Source: Clostridiales bacterium (lineage in GTDB: Bacteria > Bacillota_A > Clostridia > Peptostreptococcales > Anaerovoracaceae). Taken from it: a stretch of DNA of 15,728 nt. The position numbers were made by a program, and so were the translations under genes. Position 1 is the stretch's first letter. Each line of letters begins with the position of its first letter. Shown piece by piece: positions 13,543 to 15,728 of this stretch. The notes below the pieces were generated by a model. It worked only from the letters and a program-made list of their open reading frames with translations, did not search any database and was not told the DNA's origin. The DNA lies in the NCBI GenBank assembly GCA_015058265.1, contig SVCR01000011.1, positions 1 to 15,728 of the forward strand, given 5' to 3'.

Positions 13543-14829
13543 TTATCTGAAGTGTTTTCTCATGTACTCCAGTGTCCGGTAGAGGGTAGTTCCTCTATAT
13601 ATTTCCTCAAGATGCCCGGCAAAGTCAAGTCCGTATCTTTCCTGCATCTCGCGGAGCCTGATCTCTATTATCTGACCTCCTCCGGATATCCTCCCGGCTT
13701 CACCGATCTGCTCACTATCGGATAGCTGCCCGCCTGAAGATGCAGGATCTTCAATGTAATCTCCGATCGTCATCTGCCGGCCTTCATCACCGGACAGATT
13801 ATAGATCCCTGCTCCGATCAGTCTCACAGGTCTGTTTTCCACCTGCCGCAGCATTCTTGATGTCTCAAGGTATATCGTCCCGGCTCTGTCAGCAGACGGA
13901 ACAGTCCTCGACCTGGTGATGCTCTTCATATCCTTATACGTGAGCTTGAGCGTGATCCCTTTGCCATGGAGTCCATGCCGCTTTGCCCTGTTCTCGACCG
14001 AGATCGCAAGAAGCACCAGAGCATCATCCAGGAGTTCATAATTATCGACATCTTCTTGGAAAGTGATCTCACGGCTGATGGATTTTGCGTCCTCCGGCTT
14101 GTATTCAATCACCTCGCGGTCATCGATCCCGAAGGCAAGATCCGTTATCATTCGCCCGTGTTTGCCAAACCGCTCTATTATCTCATCCTTGCGTTCCTGT
14201 ATGTCACGGATCGTGTATATCCCCAGTTTGTTAAGCTTCTCCGCGGTTTTCGCTCCTACAGTGTACAGCGCGCTGACCTTGCGGTCTATCATCAGATCGA
14301 TGAAATCCTGCCGCGTCGGTATCTCAAAATAACCATCGGGTTTCTTCTCTTCGCTGGCTGTTTTGGCGGCAGTCTTTGAGTAAGCGATCCCTACAGAGCA
14401 CGAAAGCCCGGTCTCGCTGCGTACTCGTTCTTTGATCGTTCTCGCCATCTCGCATGCGCGCTCGAATGTGCCCGCGCTGTAGGTCACATCAAGATAGGCC
14501 TCATCCAGTGCAAGCGTCTCCATCCTGACAGCATAGTCATACCATATCTCATGCAGCTGATGAGATACGGCTCTGTACTTATCGAAATTGGGATGCATGA
14601 AGATGCCGTGCGGGCAAAGCCTGTAAGCTTCCTTGATGTTCATGGCGGAATGGACCCCGTACTTTCTGGCCTCGTAGCTGCAGGTCGAGACTACGCCCCG
14701 TTCGGTAGGCAAAGACCCGATGATAAGCGGCTTTCCCTTGAGTGACGGGTCATCCCTGACCTCTACAGCAGCGTAGAAAGCGTCCATATCCACATGAATT
14801 ATGATCTGTCTTTTTCTTGCTGTTCTCAT
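13543..14829 (-). CDS. dinB: DNA polymerase IV (Y-family, DinB)
   Basis: Error-prone translesion polymerase of 428 residues (family usually 350-420). Catalytic carboxylates are in VDMDAFYAAVE (Asp14; steric gate Tyr19) and LDEAYLD (Asp109, Glu110). SKTAAKTASEEKKPDG is the family's finger/palm segment, and the thumb HhH region VSALYTVGAKTAEKLNKLGIYTIRDI follows, then the little-finger domain (about 245-345). Where the clamp-binding QLSLF-type peptide usually sits, the sequence is QMTIGDY (352-358). A 70-residue tail follows: a Gly/Ser-rich linker, then REMQERYGLDF...GTTLYRTLEYMRKHF, which resembles the C-terminal helix-rich piece of some Clostridia DinB proteins. The ATG at 14829 has no ribosome site; the extended -10 ends six bases upstream. 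It heads a probable operon with the ACT and hypothetical genes. The protein is certain; the start is likely. Confidence 0.93.
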   Translation of the reverse strand: MRTARKRQIIIHVDMDAFYAAVEVRDDPSLKGKPLIIGSLPTERGVVSTCSYEARKYGVHSAMNIKEAYRLCPHGIFMHPNFDKYRAVSHQLHEIWYDYAVRMETLALDEAYLDVTYSAGTFERACEMARTIKERVRSETGLSCSVGIAYSKTAAKTASEEKKPDGYFEIPTRQDFIDLMIDRKVSALYTVGAKTAEKLNKLGIYTIRDIQERKDEIIERFGKHGRMITDLAFGIDDREVIEYKPEDAKSISREITFQEDVDNYELLDDALVLLAISVENRAKRHGLHGKGITLKLTYKDMKSITRSRTVPSADRAGTIYLETSRMLRQVENRPVRLIGAGIYNLSGDEGRQMTIGDYIEDPASSGGQLSDSEQIGEAGRISGGGQIIEIRLREMQERYGLDFAGHLEEIYRGTTLYRTLEYMRKHFR

Positions 14830-14835
14830 ATTCTG

Positions 14836-14844
14836 ATTATAACA
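14836..14844 (-). promoter_or_regulatory. extended -10 promoter of dinB, predicted leaderless
   Basis: TGTTATAAT on the minus strand is an exact TGn-TATAAT element. Six bases (CAGAAT) separate it from the ATG, so the expected transcript start is at or next to the A of the start codon. No upstream -35 or SOS-type box (CGAAC...GTTCG) is seen. Confidence 0.55.
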
Positions 14845-14846
14845 AA

Positions 14847-14880
14847 AGACGCGAAATACAAGTATAAGTAAATCGCGTCT
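14847..14880 (-). terminator. terminator of the surface-protein gene, abutting the dinB promoter
   Basis: AGACGCGA and TCGCGTCT (14873-14880 with 14847-14854) form an 8-bp stem around an 18-base loop, followed on the minus strand by TTTGTT. It lies 36 bp past the stop of the surface-protein gene. The T-tract runs into the dinB extended -10. The long AT-rich loop makes this moderately strong. Confidence 0.6.
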
Positions 14881-14915
14881 GCCGGATCATCAGGATAATG
14901 AACTTGCTTTTGTTT

Positions 14916-15728
14916 TTATCTGCGGCGCTTCAGGCAGAGGCCTGTCAGTGTCGCCATGCTGCCCAGAAAGAGGACCAGCCAAGGCATGACACCGGTATCG
15001 CCTGTCGCCGGGCCATTCCGTCCGTTGCCGTTGCCGTTGCCATTGTCCTTCTTCCAGACCGCGGTCAGCGTGTGGTCTTCCGCAACTGTAAATTTATCTC
15101 CCGGATAGTATTTCGAGCCTTTCCAATATCTGAATTTATATCCCTTCCTCTTAGGCGCCTTCATCACTGTGATGACCTCGCCTACTTCGTGCTTTTCCGT
15201 TATTATGCCTGTCTTGCCGTCCAGCGTACCGCCGTTGAGATCATACGAGATGACCGCCGTCTTCTTCGGAACAGGTTTAGGCTCAGGTTTCGGTTTTTTC
15301 TTCTCCCACTGTGCAAAGAGCCATATGACAGCACCGTCCTCTTCAGTGAGCGCAGAGACAGTCTGTCCGTCACTGTAAGCGGTCCCGCTGCCGTCATTCT
15401 CAGTGTTCCATCCCTTAAACGTCCAGCCGTCGCGGGTAAACGGGCTCTCCGGCAAGGTTTCCTCCTGCTTGTAGCTGAGTTCTATATCGAGAGCGTCGCC
15501 AACGCCTCCGTTAGGATCCAGATGCAGGTAATAATATGAATCACGAGCATAGGCGAAGATGTCTGCCTGTCCGAGTATCGTTATGTCCTGATCGGCACGG
15601 TGAAGGTCGATCTGAGGTGTGGTTCCCGTTACCCTGTATCGGTCGAAGACGCGCCCGTTCTCTGTGATCTTCGACGAGATATGGAGCTTGGTTCCGACAG
15701 GTACCGCCTCAAGAGATTTTAGATGCGA
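14916..15728 (-). CDS. cell-surface protein with InlB B-repeats and sortase-like C-terminal anchor (C-terminal 270 residues; cut by window end)
   Basis: The frame is open from the window edge to TAA at 14916. The apparent internal start near 15455 is a TTG inside it (TLPESPF) and should be ignored. Visible order: an extracellular region of unknown type (1-65); a first InlB B-repeat/Listeria-Bacteroides-type domain (about 68-142, YLHLDPNGG...GWTFKGWNTENDGSGTAYSDGQTV...LFAQW); a Lys/Pro spacer (KKKPKPEPKPVPKK); a second repeat (158-226, ISYDLNGG...YKFRYWKG...LTAVW); an Asn/Gly linker; then GPATGDTG, a hydrophobic helix (about 248-265) and KRRR. The last three are the cell-wall sorting-signal layout, with a PxTGD-type motif instead of canonical LPXTG. 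Exposed on the cell wall, probably in adhesion. The N-terminus and signal peptide are outside the window. Confidence 0.88.
   Translation of the reverse strand, partial: SHLKSLEAVPVGTKLHISSKITENGRVFDRYRVTGTTPQIDLHRADQDITILGQADIFAYARDSYYYLHLDPNGGVGDALDIELSYKQEETLPESPFTRDGWTFKGWNTENDGSGTAYSDGQTVSALTEEDGAVIWLFAQWEKKKPKPEPKPVPKKTAVISYDLNGGTLDGKTGIITEKHEVGEVITVMKAPKRKGYKFRYWKGSKYYPGDKFTVAEDHTLTAVWKKDNGNGNGNGRNGPATGDTGVMPWLVLFLGSMATLTGLCLKRRR

Noticed and set aside
14838..14880. SOS (LexA) operator upstream of dinB
   Set aside because: The inverted repeat AGACGCGA/TCGCGTCT does not match the Gram-positive CGAAC-N4-GTTCG box and is better explained as a terminator.

Overview
The window looks like a chromosomal segment of a Gram-positive, low-to-moderate-GC Bacillota, most likely an anaerobic Clostridia member. 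This rests on strong GGAGG-type ribosome sites, frequent GTG/TTG starts, YhgE/Pip membrane proteins, a YdbC-type PC4 protein, an InlB-repeat surface protein with a PxTGD-like C-terminal anchor, and a Leu/Val-type dehydrogenase. The genus cannot be fixed from sequence alone. There is no rRNA, tRNA, insertion sequence, prophage, integrase or CRISPR array. It reads as ordinary core and envelope chromosome with some unusual architecture.

Layout, left to right. (1) 1-1327, minus strand: a PC4/YdbC-like single-strand-DNA-binding protein, then the tRNA methylthiotransferase MtaB, cut by the window start. (2) 1328-1824: gene-free stretch carrying a candidate promoter and overlapping inverted repeats in front of (3) 1825-3666, plus strand: a long-chain acyl-CoA synthetase. 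(4) 3689-3779: two hairpins between convergent genes, the second a good terminator. (5) 8770-3808, minus strand: a tightly coupled three-gene operon of YhgE/Pip protein, small two-helix membrane protein and second YhgE/Pip protein, with 1- and 4-base stop/start overlaps and its own promoter. (6) 11228-8966, minus strand: a phospholipase-D-type cardiolipin synthase, then an Ala/Lys/Glu-rich protein ending in four exact 20-residue peptidoglycan-binding-like repeats, closed by a terminator. (7) 11520-12563, plus strand: a Leu/Glu/Phe/Val-family amino-acid dehydrogenase behind a regulatory region with three alternating copies of a 7-base arm. (8) 14829-12657, minus strand: dinB (DNA polymerase IV), an ACT-domain protein and an unrecognised small protein, probably one operon. 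(9) 15728-14916, minus strand: the C-terminal part of a cell-surface InlB-repeat protein.

The common theme of the middle (3.8-11.3 kb) is the cell envelope: fatty-acid activation, cardiolipin synthesis, two large YhgE/Pip membrane proteins and a protein with wall-binding-like repeats. Joint function is inference from adjacency only. The best candidates for something under-described are the YhgE-2TM-YhgE operon with its 21-bp/heptad repeat, the 4 x 20-residue protein that lacks a signal peptide, and a dinB promoter whose predicted transcript starts on the ATG.
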